Source of the DNA: Pseudoalteromonas phenolica
GTDB lineage: Bacteria > Pseudomonadota > Gammaproteobacteria > Enterobacterales > Alteromonadaceae
Assembly (NCBI RefSeq): GCF_005886345.1
Contig: NZ_PNEC01000001.1
Span: 121,884 to 185,883 of the forward strand
DNA length: 64,000 bases
Reading direction: 5' to 3'
Below are positions 48,534-57,680 of the stretch, piece by piece (within the stretch, counting starts at the first letter, position 1; the number at the start of each line of letters is the position of its first letter). Position numbers and translations under genes: made by a program. The notes under the pieces are model-generated. The model did no database searches. It had not been told where the DNA came from and saw only the letters and a list, made by a program, of their open reading frames with translations.

Positions 48534-51242
48534 TTAAAACTCTTCCCATTCATCCGAATTATCAGCAAATTGATTAGCTGTTACTACTGAGCTTACTGGT
48601 GACTTTATATCAGCTCTTTCAGCTCTTTTAGTGGTTGGTGGAGGAGTGTTTTTCACAGTCTGCTTTTTAGAAATAGAATCAGTGAGCAACGGAGCCGAAT
48701 CTGCAGCATCATCTATTGTGAAGAAATTCAGTAATCGACGCATATCATTTGCCTGCTCAGCCATAGACTCACCAGCTGCTGAAGCTTCTTCCACCAATGC
48801 CGCATTTTGCTGAGTCATTTCGTCCATTTGCGTAACCGCTTTATTTACTTGCTCAATACCTGAGCTCTGCTCTACAGACGCTTCTGCAATGTCTGAGATC
48901 ATATCAGTCACACGCTTCACCGAAGCAACAATATCTTTTAAAGTTTCACCAGATTCATTTACGAGTAGTGTTCCATCTTCAACTTTACTAACACTATCAC
49001 GTATCAAGTCTTTAATTTCTTTCGCTGCACCTGCTGAGCGTTGTGCTAGGTTTCTAACCTCACCAGCTACAACTGCGAAACCTCGCCCTTGCTCACCAGC
49101 TCTGGCGGCTTCTACAGCTGCATTAAGTGCTAAAAGATTAGTTTGGAAAGCAATCTCATCGATCACCCCAATAATATCTGCAATCTTTTTACTAGATTCA
49201 TTTATACCCGACATACTTTGCACTGCACGATTCACAACTTCGCCACCTTGCATAGCCTTACTACTTGTTTCTTCAGCAAGTTCATTAGCAACCTTTGCAT
49301 TATCTGCATTTTGACGAACAGTACTTGTCATTTCCTCCATACTAGAAGCCGTTTCTTCAAGCGAAGAAGCCTGTTCTTCTGTACGCTGACTCAGGTCAGC
49401 ATTACCTTGTGAGATTTCTTCAGCACCACTGGCTACTAACCCTGCGGACGAACTAATACGATTTATGACTTCTGTTAATTTATCAGCGGTCACATTCGCA
49501 TCACGCTTAAGTTTATCAAATGAACCTTTATAATCTGCGGTAATTCTCTGGGTTAAATCACCATTTGCCAACGCGTCTAACATTTCAGCTGTATCAGTTA
49601 CCGCATCGTCAACAATACCTACCAACTGATTCAAACCTTGTGATAAACGCAAAAAGAAACCTTCTTTGCCTGCTTCATCTAGCCTACGGGTCAAATCACC
49701 ATCAGACGCTGCACTAACTAGGTTATCTACTTCTTGCTCTATGAGCACTTCATTGGTTCTATCATTCCACTCAACAATAGTGCCAATGCGTTCACCTTCA
49801 TCATTAAATACAGGATTTGCTACTAATGCAAAAGTCCTTCCTCCAACTACAATCTCTGTTTTATATGTTGAAGTCAGTCGTTCAAGCATTGAGCGTTGAT
49901 GAGCAGGGTTTTTGTGGAAAATATCAATATTGGCACCCATCAATCTAGATGAGTCAAAGTTAGGCAGATCTTTTTTCAGGTCCGCTTCTGCATTTCGCAT
50001 CATATTTACTACTGCATCATTCAAATAAACGATATTGAATTCAGCGTCGGCAATCATGGCATTCGTTGTAACATTATCTAGGGCACTTTTTACTCTCGAG
50101 TTTTCATTGGCAAGTTTGGCTGCAACCTCTTCTTCTGCAAGACGTTGCGTCATATCGTCCCACTCAACCACAGTCCCTACTCGATCGCCCTCCTCATCGT
50201 ATACAGGTGTGGCAATCAAACCAAATGTAAATCCTGCAACCTTAATTTCAGTCTTATATACATCTGTTAATGCGCCTACCATGTGGCGTTGATGCGCAGG
50301 ATTTGCATGGAATGTATCTATATTTTTACCGATCAAATTACTTGCATCAAAGCCTGGTAAAACTGTACGCAATTGAGCTTCATTTCTACTTAGCATTTTT
50401 AATACTGAATGATTAGCAAAAACAATATTGAAATCATTATCTGCTAACATTACATTAGCTTGACACACTTCCAATGCACTCGTTATTCTTGCATTGTGAG
50501 CTGCCGATATTTGCTTCTCTTTTTCAAAGGCAATTTGTTCTGTTACGTCTTTCCACTCAACTAAAGTTGCTATACGTTGTTGCTCTGAATCAAACACTGG
50601 TGTAGCAATAAGGTCAAATGTTAAACCTGCAACTGTAATTTGTGTCTTATATACAGTTCTTAAATTCGCGAGTAAACCACGCTGATGGCTAGGGTTTTTA
50701 TGGAAAGCGTCGATATTTTGCCCAAGTAGAGTTGCCACATTAAAACTAGGCAACTCTCTTTGCAATTTGTGTTCATTAGCTTGCAGCATCTCTTTAACAG
50801 AATCATTCAAATAACTGATATTGAGATTTTCATCTGCAATCATAATATTAGCCTGACAAACCTGCAAAGCACTTATCATACTTTCAAGATGTTTTGAATC
50901 ATCTGCTTGAGAAACTTCATCTTCGTTCTTATCTAGTTGCAAGTTCTGTAGTTCAGGGTAAGCAGATAGGTCAAGTCTCCGTGCCATTTCTTGATCATTG
51001 AACTTTAAAAAGCCAATTGCATTATCAACAGCCTCCAGCTGCTCTGCATAGCTATTCAAATTATGCTTTAGATAAAAAATCACAGCAACCGAGACAATAA
51101 ACGGTAACCCAAGTGCAATGGCATTTTCACCACTAAACGACACACCTAACATTTGTAACGAAATGGCGATTGCCGCAACAATCACAATTGCACCTATCAA
51201 AAATTTATTGGTTAATTCACTTTGTATGTTTCTTCCACTCAT
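48534..51242 (-). CDS. Chemoreceptor with three tandem PAS domains and a C-terminal EWEEF tether
   Basis: Numbered from the upstream ATG at 51257 (907 residues), the protein has two membrane helices with almost no periplasmic loop (about 18-40 and 47-64). Three PAS repeats follow at 130-260, 261-391 and 392-510, each with an IDxFHxNPxHQ motif. HAMP-like segments (about 511-600) and a signalling domain ([19 protein letters not shown]) come next. It ends DEWEEF; xWxxF at a receptor C-terminus is a CheR/CheB docking site. Sensing must be intracellular. ATG 51242 is preferred because of TAGGG just upstream. P. aeruginosa McpB/Aer2, ending GWEEF and encoded in che2, is the closest known architecture. 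Confidence 0.92.
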   Translation of the reverse strand: MSGRNIQSELTNKFLIGAIVIVAAIAISLQMLGVSFSGENAIALGLPFIVSVAVIFYLKHNLNSYAEQLEAVDNAIGFLKFNDQEMARRLDLSAYPELQNLQLDKNEDEVSQADDSKHLESMISALQVCQANIMIADENLNISYLNDSVKEMLQANEHKLQRELPSFNVATLLGQNIDAFHKNPSHQRGLLANLRTVYKTQITVAGLTFDLIATPVFDSEQQRIATLVEWKDVTEQIAFEKEKQISAAHNARITSALEVCQANVMLADNDFNIVFANHSVLKMLSRNEAQLRTVLPGFDASNLIGKNIDTFHANPAHQRHMVGALTDVYKTEIKVAGFTFGLIATPVYDEEGDRVGTVVEWDDMTQRLAEEEVAAKLANENSRVKSALDNVTTNAMIADAEFNIVYLNDAVVNMMRNAEADLKKDLPNFDSSRLMGANIDIFHKNPAHQRSMLERLTSTYKTEIVVGGRTFALVANPVFNDEGERIGTIVEWNDRTNEVLIEQEVDNLVSAASDGDLTRRLDEAGKEGFFLRLSQGLNQLVGIVDDAVTDTAEMLDALANGDLTQRITADYKGSFDKLKRDANVTADKLTEVINRISSSAGLVASGAEEISQGNADLSQRTEEQASSLEETASSMEEMTSTVRQNADNAKVANELAEETSSKAMQGGEVVNRAVQSMSGINESSKKIADIIGVIDEIAFQTNLLALNAAVEAARAGEQGRGFAVVAGEVRNLAQRSAGAAKEIKDLIRDSVSKVEDGTLLVNESGETLKDIVASVKRVTDMISDIAEASVEQSSGIEQVNKAVTQMDEMTQQNAALVEEASAAGESMAEQANDMRRLLNFFTIDDAADSAPLLTDSISKKQTVKNTPPPTTKRAERADIKSPVSSVVTANQFADNSDEWEEF

Positions 51243-51266
51243 CTTGACCCTACCCATGCTTATCTA

Positions 51267-51749
51267 CTATAAATTAAGTACGCTTTCTAGGTTGAGAAGA
51301 ACAACCATTTTCTCACCTACATTCACCAAACCATGAACAAACTCAGCATTATCTGAATCTTGAAAATCAGGTACGTCTTTCGCTTGCTCTTCTGAAATAC
51401 TGTAAACATCAGATACTGCATCAACAACAATACCCATGACTTTATTCTGTCCATTAATTTCTACAGCAACCACAATAACAACTGTTAGTGGACCATAATC
51501 ATTATCTGCAAGACCAAAACGAAGCCTTAAGTCAATGATGGGGACAATCGTTCCTCGCAAATTAATCGCGCCTTTAACAAAACTGGGGGCATTAGGGATA
51601 GCAGTTACATCTTCCCATCCGCGAATTTCCTGTACGGCTAATATATTCATGCCATACTCTTCATCCGCCATCATAAATGTTAAGTATTGATTCTCATCAT
51701 GTTGCCCCTCTAGCACCAGCTGCGAAATTTGCTCTACTTGTTCAGACAT
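51267..51749 (-). CDS. cheW: Chemotaxis coupling protein CheW
   Basis: The 160-residue adaptor couples chemoreceptors to CheA. The CheW fold is seen from QYLTFMMADEEYGMNILAVQEI through NAPSFVKGAINLRGTIVPIIDLR to GIVVDAVSDVYSI. It lies directly after cheA (no spacer) and 10 to 25 bases before the receptor gene, between its two partners. Confidence 0.97.
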   Translation of the reverse strand: MSEQVEQISQLVLEGQHDENQYLTFMMADEEYGMNILAVQEIRGWEDVTAIPNAPSFVKGAINLRGTIVPIIDLRLRFGLADNDYGPLTVVIVVAVEINGQNKVMGIVVDAVSDVYSISEEQAKDVPDFQDSDNAEFVHGLVNVGEKMVVLLNLESVLNL

Positions 51750-53873
51750 CTATGCTGCTCCTGCTGATTTTTGCTCAACAACCAACTCCTGAGAACCTGG
51801 TCGCTTCAGACCACTTAATTTAATTAGGCCACTAATATCAATAATTAACGACACCCTACCATCTCCCAGTATGGTTGCGCCGGAAATGCCATCTACTTTT
51901 TGGTAATTTGCTTCCAAGCTTTTTATTACAACTTGCTGTTGCGCAAGCAGATCATCCACTAGCAAGCCGACTTTATGATTGTCACTTTCAACTACAACCA
52001 AAAGTGTTTTATCCAACTCTTCTATGGCACCATCGTGATTAAAAATATTATAAAGACGAAGAATTGGAATATATTCATCCCGCAACCTTAAAACATCCAA
52101 GTCTTTACCTACACGGCTTACTTTACTGATATCAATCTGCAACGACTCAACAATAGAGATTAGCGGGATAATGTAAGTGTGTTGAGCAACTCTAACAAGT
52201 TGCCCGTCAAGAATCGCCAAAGTTAAGGGTAATCGAATTGTAAAAGTTGAGCCTACACCAGGTGCAGATGCAACCTCAACAGAACCGTTCAGGGCTTGAA
52301 TATTCCGACGAACAACATCCATGCCTACCCCACGCCCTGATATATCACTGACCTCATCTGAGGTAGAAAAACCCGGCATAAAGATAAGCTCATTTATTTC
52401 ATCTGGCGATAATTCGTCACTCTCTTGGATTAACCCATTTGCAATGGCCTTGGAGCGAATTTTTTCGGTATTTAAACCCTGACCATCATCCATGATCTCA
52501 ATGACAATATTACCACCTTGGTGGAATGCATTCAGCGTCACGGTCCCCATGGGATCTTTACCTGCTGCAACACGCTGTTCTGGTGTTTCTAGCCCATGAT
52601 CAAGTGAGTTTCTAACCAAGTGCACCATAGGATCTGAAATTTTTTCCATCACAGTTTTATCTAACTCAGTTTGTTCACCTAATAGCTTTAGCTCCACTTG
52701 CTTATTTAGTTTTTGTGAAATATCGCGAACTAAGCGAGGAAAACGGCTAAAAACAAAGCTTATTGGCAACATTCTGATCCGCATAACATTTTCTTGCAAA
52801 TCTCTGGTATTGTGAGCTAGCTGCGCCAAACCTTCTTGCAATGCAGTTATAGTAGTTTCTGTGACATCCTGCTCTCCAATTTGGCTCAACATAGCTTGAG
52901 TTATTACCAACTCCCCTACCATATTGATCAATGAATCAACTTTATCAATTCCAACTCGAATTGAAGTCGCAGATGAATCAGAAGCTTTTTTTGTATCCGT
53001 GTTTTTAGCAGGAGAGTTAATTTGTGGCTTATTTATTGAGGTATCAGTTTGCTCCATAGAGTTTTCTTTTTTGTCTGGCAAAGCTTCTATTCTAGGTGAT
53101 GACTCTTCAACCACATCATCTGCATCTGCATCTGCATCTGCATCTGCCAAGCCAGTATCGAATAAGCCACCACAAATCGTAATTTCAATATCTGAATCAT
53201 CCTCGACCCATTCAAAAATTTCAGCTATGGCTGACACAGGTTTATCGGTAGTTAAGAAAAAGCGCCAAGCCAAAAAGCACTCTTCAGCATTTAATGAATT
53301 TATATCTGGTACTGCATCAAAAAAAACTTGAGTCTCTAGTTCTCCAAGCTCTGCCAACTCGGAAATCATATATAGAGGCTCATTTCCAGTTTTAAAAAGG
53401 TGAGGATATGGCTTAAAATCTACTTGGTACGTATTTTCATTTAAAGTCTCTTCTGCCAAATCAAAAGTTGTACTGGTATCTTCAGCCATTCCTAAGATGA
53501 CTTCAAACCGTTGACGTATCTCATTAGCTTCTGTCAAATCTGGTTCTTGCTCAGCTTGTAAGGCAGTTAACATACCTCTCAGACAGTCAACTGATTTTAG
53601 TAAAAAATTTACATGCTCTGCTGTTAAAGCACGCTGACCATCTCTGATTTGATCTAATAAAGTTTCAAGAACATGAGTAAAGTCTGATACTGAAGAAAAA
53701 CCAAACGTACCACTTCCCCCTTTGATTGAGTGAGCAGCCCGGAATATAGTATTGATAGTCTCCATGTCTTCATTGCCTGGTTCTAAATTTAAGAGTTCAG
53801 CTTCCATTGCATCTAACCCTTCAAAGCTCTCCTCAAAGAAAACTTCAAAAAACTGACTTAAATCAATACTCAT
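51750..53873 (-). CDS. cheA: Chemotaxis histidine kinase CheA
   Basis: The 707-residue kinase has an Hpt (P1) domain with phosphoacceptor His48 in RAAHSIKGGSGTFGF. A P2-like domain (about 150-235, ELAELGELETQVFFDAVPD) is followed by a Ser/Asp/Lys-rich linker with an Asp-Ala repeat (about 243-253). The dimerisation P3 (IRVGIDKVDSLINMVGELVI), a P4 ATPase with the N box HLVRNSLDHGLE and the G boxes MDDGQG and GRGVGMD, and a CheW-like P5 complete it. It phosphorylates CheY and CheB in this operon. Confidence 0.97.
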   Translation of the reverse strand: MSIDLSQFFEVFFEESFEGLDAMEAELLNLEPGNEDMETINTIFRAAHSIKGGSGTFGFSSVSDFTHVLETLLDQIRDGQRALTAEHVNFLLKSVDCLRGMLTALQAEQEPDLTEANEIRQRFEVILGMAEDTSTTFDLAEETLNENTYQVDFKPYPHLFKTGNEPLYMISELAELGELETQVFFDAVPDINSLNAEECFLAWRFFLTTDKPVSAIAEIFEWVEDDSDIEITICGGLFDTGLADADADADADDVVEESSPRIEALPDKKENSMEQTDTSINKPQINSPAKNTDTKKASDSSATSIRVGIDKVDSLINMVGELVITQAMLSQIGEQDVTETTITALQEGLAQLAHNTRDLQENVMRIRMLPISFVFSRFPRLVRDISQKLNKQVELKLLGEQTELDKTVMEKISDPMVHLVRNSLDHGLETPEQRVAAGKDPMGTVTLNAFHQGGNIVIEIMDDGQGLNTEKIRSKAIANGLIQESDELSPDEINELIFMPGFSTSDEVSDISGRGVGMDVVRRNIQALNGSVEVASAPGVGSTFTIRLPLTLAILDGQLVRVAQHTYIIPLISIVESLQIDISKVSRVGKDLDVLRLRDEYIPILRLYNIFNHDGAIEELDKTLLVVVESDNHKVGLLVDDLLAQQQVVIKSLEANYQKVDGISGATILGDGRVSLIIDISGLIKLSGLKRPGSQELVVEQKSAGAA
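53117..53146. repeat. Hexanucleotide repeat in the cheA linker
   Basis: Five perfect copies of CATCTG (GCAGATGCAGAT on the coding strand) encode an Asp-Ala repeat between the P2-like and P3 domains of CheA. The 6-base unit means slippage would change linker length by two residues without a frameshift. Confidence 0.9.
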
Positions 53874-53887
53874 GATAACACCTTGAC

Positions 53888-54250
53888 TTAACGAATTACT
53901 TTTTTAAGAACAGCTAGTAACTGATCCGGATTGAAAGGTTTAACAATCCATCCGGTCGCTCCTGCGGCTTTACCTTCAGTTTTTTTGTCTAAACCTGATT
54001 CGGTAGTAAGCATTAGTAGTGGTGTAAACTTATAGCTAGGTAATGTTCTTAGCTCTTTAATAAGTGTAATCCCATCCATTACGGGCATGTTGACATCAGA
54101 AATAACGGCATCAAAGCTTTGTTGTTTAGCAATACCTAAAGCTTCACTGCCATCCTTTGCTTCAACTACCTCAAAACCAGCTTTCTTTAAAGTAAAGCTA
54201 ACCATTTGTCGCATAGATGCAGAATCATCCACTGCCAAAATCTTTTTCAT
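53888..54250 (-). CDS. cheY: Single-domain response regulator CheY
   Basis: The 120-residue receiver has the acidic pair VDDS (7-10), phosphoacceptor Asp52 in ISDVNMPVMDG, the Thr in LMLTTES and Lys in WIVKPFNPDQ. It has no output domain. In a flagellar system it would bind the motor switch, but in F7-type clusters the CheY partner and output are less clear. It is 14 bases upstream of cheA. Confidence 0.95.
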   Translation of the reverse strand: MKKILAVDDSASMRQMVSFTLKKAGFEVVEAKDGSEALGIAKQQSFDAVISDVNMPVMDGITLIKELRTLPSYKFTPLLMLTTESGLDKKTEGKAAGATGWIVKPFNPDQLLAVLKKVIR

Positions 54251-54264
54251 AATGACCTCTTAAT

Positions 54265-54531
54265 TCACGCCAATAGGGCGAGTAATTCTGTTAAACCAAG
54301 CTCATCAGCCGCTTTATTAAGCGCCTGACTTTCACCGTGCCAACGAATTGAATTGTTAATCTCAAGGAGATGCTTTTGCAAAGCACATAAAACTTGTATT
54401 GATGCAGTGTCTACACGCGTCACTTCTGACACATCAATACTGACATCATGCTCAGCATGAAGCAGTTGTAATACCTGTTGATGAAACTCTTCAACATGGC
54501 TTATTGTGAGTTCTGAAGGAAGTTTTAACAT
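54265..54531 (-). CDS. STAS-domain protein at the head of the che operon
   Basis: The 88-residue protein is a single STAS domain, with the anti-sigma-antagonist pattern IDVSEVTRVDTASIQVLCAL (about 32-51), where the Ser in DTAS occupies the phosphorylation position of SpoIIAA-like proteins. A strong AAGGGGAG ribosome-binding site precedes the start. Small STAS proteins open several alternative che operons; their role is not established. There is no partner kinase in the window. Confidence 0.88.
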   Translation of the reverse strand: MLKLPSELTISHVEEFHQQVLQLLHAEHDVSIDVSEVTRVDTASIQVLCALQKHLLEINNSIRWHGESQALNKAADELGLTELLALLA

Positions 54532-54693
54532 GCGCGATGCGCTCCCCTTGGTAATTTTTATATTTTTATATTTTTAGCTTAGACCCAGATAGCAGAAATG
54601 CCATAAAAGTTATTAACTAAAAGCCAAAAATAATTAGGGTGTTAACTCGATTTACGAATAAATTAAAAAGCCCACCCAGGTTATATAAGCACT

Positions 54694-55284
54694 CTAATGC
54701 ACGATTACATTAAAATCTTTTATTAATTGCGCGGAATCAATCAAGGGAACTTCATTTAAAGCAAATTTAGCCTTAAAAATCCCACTTAAGTTTCCTTGTG
54801 GATTAATTAATGCAACAGATGCACTGTGATCTACATAATACTCTTTTCCCTTACTTTCATTGATTGCATACACTAAACCAATATTGCGAACAAAAGGAAA
54901 TAACTGCGAATGTTCTGCAGAAATCGCTAAAAAGTCCGAGTTAAAGTATTCAACATATGCTTTGCGCTTTTCTTGCGTATCTCTATATGGATCGACCGAA
55001 ACAAACCAAACTTTAACATTATGTTCTTGTTTTAATGAGGAGTGTATTTCTGTCAACTTAGATAATGTCATTGGACAAATATCTGGGCAGCTTGTATAAC
55101 CCAAAAAAATTAATGTCCATTGGTTATGCAAATCTAGATTTGTTACCTCATTGCCATGCTGATCCTGAAGAGTAAATGCTTTAATTGCTCGAGCCTGTTC
55201 ATAATGGATTGCATGCTCGGAAACCGGCATGTTTTCTTCACAACCAATCAAGAATAAAAGCAACAAAAACAGCATGTAACGCAT
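54694..55284 (-). CDS. SCO1/SenC-type copper chaperone lipoprotein
   Basis: The 196-residue protein has a lipoprotein signal (lipobox LIGC) and a thioredoxin-like fold with the copper-binding CxxxC in YTSCPDICPMTLSK plus the conserved downstream His in YVDHSASVAL. SCO proteins load copper into the CuA site of cytochrome oxidase subunit II. I chose ATG 55284, which overlaps the cyoE stop (TAATG) and suits coupling; an ATG four codons upstream (55296) is possible. It is the last gene of the oxidase cluster. Confidence 0.93.
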   Translation of the reverse strand: MRYMLFLLLLFLIGCEENMPVSEHAIHYEQARAIKAFTLQDQHGNEVTNLDLHNQWTLIFLGYTSCPDICPMTLSKLTEIHSSLKQEHNVKVWFVSVDPYRDTQEKRKAYVEYFNSDFLAISAEHSQLFPFVRNIGLVYAINESKGKEYYVDHSASVALINPQGNLSGIFKAKFALNEVPLIDSAQLIKDFNVIVH

Positions 55285-56183
55285 TACAAAATCCATCTAT
55301 CTAAAAATAGCGCTATAAAGAGTAGCAATAAATAAGTGATTGAAAAATGAAAAAGTGCCATTGCCGCTTTATCTGAACGATTAACATACAAATAAACTGC
55401 TTTGTATAAGAAAATAGTATTCAAAACTAGAACAGAAGTAAGATAAATGTTCCCTGACATTGTAATTAAGTATGGTAACAAACAAACCAAATACAATAAG
55501 ATAGAGTAAAAGACGATACTTAAGCGTGTAAATTCAGAACCATGTGTAACAGGCAGCATAGGCACATTTGCTCTCTGATAATCCTTTCTACGTGCAACTG
55601 CGAGAGCCCAGAAATGTGGAGGAGTCCAAATAAAGATAATCATCACTAAAAGCCACGCTTGTACGTCTAATTGCCCAGTTTCGCTAATCCAACCAAGTAA
55701 TGGCGGCATGGCCCCAGCCAAACCTCCAATAACAATATTTTGCGGGGTTGCTCGCTTTAAATACATTGTGTAAACAATGGCATAGCCTACTAACGCACCT
55801 AGCGTTAAAACTAACGTTAGGGTATTACTCCAATAAAATAATAATAAAGAACCCACCATGCCTAATAAGATTGCGAATCGCACCGCTTGAAATACCGTCA
55901 GTTGAGTTTGTGCTAGCGGTCTGTGGCGCGTTCGCGCCATTTTTTTATCTATTTCTCTATCTACGATATGATTAATCGCTGCTGCTGATGAAGACAACAA
56001 ACCGATACCCAATAAGCTCATTATCTGAGATAGAGCACTCCTATTCATATCAGGCGCCAACATAAGCCCAACCCATGCTGTTATGACAAGCATCGCAACG
56101 ACTTTAATTTTACAAATACCCACATATTGGGGAAGATGATTAAAGGCGGCCTGAGTCTCACTTCCTAATAAAATGCTTTTCAT
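55284..56183 (-). CDS. cyoE: Protoheme IX farnesyltransferase (heme O synthase)
   Basis: The 299-residue UbiA-family prenyltransferase transfers a farnesyl group to heme B to make heme O. About nine membrane helices are visible. The first Asp-rich motif is NHIVDREIDKKMARTRHRPLA (about 66-86, quoted here in its core NHIVDREIDKKMARTRHRPL) and the second region is TPPHFWALAVARRKDYQRA. It overlaps ctaA by four bases (ATGA). Together with ctaA it supplies heme A to the oxidase encoded upstream. The symbol ctaB is also used. Confidence 0.96.
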   Translation of the reverse strand: MKSILLGSETQAAFNHLPQYVGICKIKVVAMLVITAWVGLMLAPDMNRSALSQIMSLLGIGLLSSSAAAINHIVDREIDKKMARTRHRPLAQTQLTVFQAVRFAILLGMVGSLLLFYWSNTLTLVLTLGALVGYAIVYTMYLKRATPQNIVIGGLAGAMPPLLGWISETGQLDVQAWLLVMIIFIWTPPHFWALAVARRKDYQRANVPMLPVTHGSEFTRLSIVFYSILLYLVCLLPYLITMSGNIYLTSVLVLNTIFLYKAVYLYVNRSDKAAMALFHFSITYLLLLFIALFLDRWIL

Positions 56184-57181
56184 ACTACCTCCGGCTGAAC
56201 TCTATAACGTAATAAGAACCAAATATATAAACTCGTCATTAACAATATTGCAGCCATGAGATTGTGAAACAACGTGATTAATATCGGGAACTGTAGCTGC
56301 ACGATGATCGCACCTAATAAGATCTGAGTTATTAAACCCACGATGAGCATAACTGAAGCGTTTTTCAAAAGTGCTTCTTCTGATGCTTGGTATACTTTCC
56401 AAGCCCAAACAGCTAATACAAGTAAAGTAACGACTGCCCACCCTCTATGCACCATATGGATCGATAAACGTGTTTCGAAAGGTAATACTCCATACTCGTA
56501 ATTTTCTTCCCCTACTGGTAGATGAAATAAACTTTCAGTGGAAAACAAATGAATATTTTCACAAATTGGTAAGCCTACACAATGAGGTGCTGCATAATTC
56601 GCAGCAACCCAACCTCCAAGCGCAATTTGTAATACAAGGATGGCAATACTGAACTCTGACATATATCCATTAAATGTACTCGATTTATGTATAGCTATAG
56701 ACTTCGGCGTTAGTAAATGAAAACAATGAAGCGCTAGTAAAGCCAAAATACAAAAGCCCCCCAATAGATGTCCCATGACAATGAAAGGCTGAAGATTCAT
56801 TGTTACTGTTAGCATGCCCAAAAAGCCTTGAAATAAAATTAAAACAAACAATGATACTGTAAGCTTTCTAGGAACTGCTAAATTGACCTTATTAAATGCA
56901 AAGAACAATAATGCAATGACCAATAAACCTAATGAAGAGGCAAAATAGCGATGGATCATTTCTATCCAAGCTTTAAGTGGTTCAACCGTACTATTAGGAA
57001 AAGCATTGGCTGCTTGTAACAACTCACCTTCAGTGTTGGGAACTGTTAAAAAACCATAACAGCCCGGCCAATCAGGGCAGCCGAGACCCGCATTACTCAA
57101 CCTAGTATAGGCTCCTAATGCAACCACCAATAAAGCTAAAACGGTACTAAAAATAGTGAGGTATTTATAATTATTACTCAT
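56180..57181 (-). CDS. ctaA: Heme A synthase CtaA (COX15)
   Basis: The 333-residue, about eight-helix membrane protein oxidises the heme O methyl to a formyl group to form heme A. The N-terminal motif GAYTRLSNAGLGCPDWPGCYG, with its cysteine pair, and the later loop with NYAAPHCVGLPICENI are diagnostic. Conserved histidines occur in MIHRYFASSLG and MVHRGWAVVT. Presence of ctaA indicates an aa3-type rather than bo3-type oxidase. It starts eight bases after the 162-residue gene. Confidence 0.95.
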   Translation of the reverse strand: MSNNYKYLTIFSTVLALLVVALGAYTRLSNAGLGCPDWPGCYGFLTVPNTEGELLQAANAFPNSTVEPLKAWIEMIHRYFASSLGLLVIALLFFAFNKVNLAVPRKLTVSLFVLILFQGFLGMLTVTMNLQPFIVMGHLLGGFCILALLALHCFHLLTPKSIAIHKSSTFNGYMSEFSIAILVLQIALGGWVAANYAAPHCVGLPICENIHLFSTESLFHLPVGEENYEYGVLPFETRLSIHMVHRGWAVVTLLVLAVWAWKVYQASEEALLKNASVMLIVGLITQILLGAIIVQLQFPILITLFHNLMAAILLMTSLYIWFLLRYRVQPEVV

Positions 57182-57189
57182 AACACTCC

Positions 57190-57678
57190 TTAGCTACTTC
57201 TTGCGTAATTCAGTAGTTTTTTTAAGTCTTTTAATAAACCTTTATGAGTTAATCGACTCGCTTCATCACTTTCTTCATAAGGGTAGGCGAGTACGACTAA
57301 TCCGTGATGGTCAACCAAATACAACCAACCAGCTTTTAAAGCACTGACTTCAGGCATCAAACTGAACTCTGAGTTTTCGACACTCCCGAGAACAACTAAA
57401 TCAACCTTAGTTTGCTTTTTTCCTAATGCTTGGTACATATTGTTTAATCTTGAATGCTGAAGATGACAAACTTCAGCACACGAATCAGGCGCAGCTAAAG
57501 CAATCGTCCACAATATATTGGTATTAGCCTGCCAATTTGGGATCACTATCTCTTGACTGAGAAGCTCACCTTTATTGGTTGTATCTGACGGCTGCCAGTT
57601 TGACATGACTGCGGCATATGCAAGTAAAAACGGGAGTAGACTACACGCCACAAACAACATTAACGGTCTAGACTTCAT
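57190..57678 (-). CDS. Membrane-anchored CxxxC protein of the oxidase cluster, unknown function
   Basis: The 162-residue protein has an N-terminal membrane anchor (about 7-27) and a periplasmic thioredoxin-like domain with CAEVC (about 67-71) in APDSCAEVCHLQHSRL, spaced as in SCO proteins. The domain ends with DHHGLVVLAYPYEESDE, where SCO proteins have their conserved His. It lies between surf1 and ctaA with tiny gaps. A copper or thiol role in oxidase assembly is inference; the exact function is unknown. Similar genes are usually annotated as hypothetical. Confidence 0.78.
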   Translation of the reverse strand: MKSRPLMLFVACSLLPFLLAYAAVMSNWQPSDTTNKGELLSQEIVIPNWQANTNILWTIALAAPDSCAEVCHLQHSRLNNMYQALGKKQTKVDLVVLGSVENSEFSLMPEVSALKAGWLYLVDHHGLVVLAYPYEESDEASRLTHKGLLKDLKKLLNYARSS

Positions 57679-57680
57679 AC

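Noticed and set aside
48889..49314. 141-codon plus-strand frame antisense to the chemoreceptor
   Set aside because: It lies over the conserved signalling domain; long antisense frames are typical there (a similar one lies opposite the receptor at 28573) and there is no ribosome-binding site or family match.
52924..53331. 135-codon plus-strand frame antisense to cheA
   Set aside because: Its Ser-Ala repeat is the complement of the CheA Asp-Ala repeat and it has no recognisable product.
54660..54693. Terminator after the SCO gene
   Set aside because: GC-rich bases followed by a T-run are present on the minus strand, but I could not draw a stable stem.
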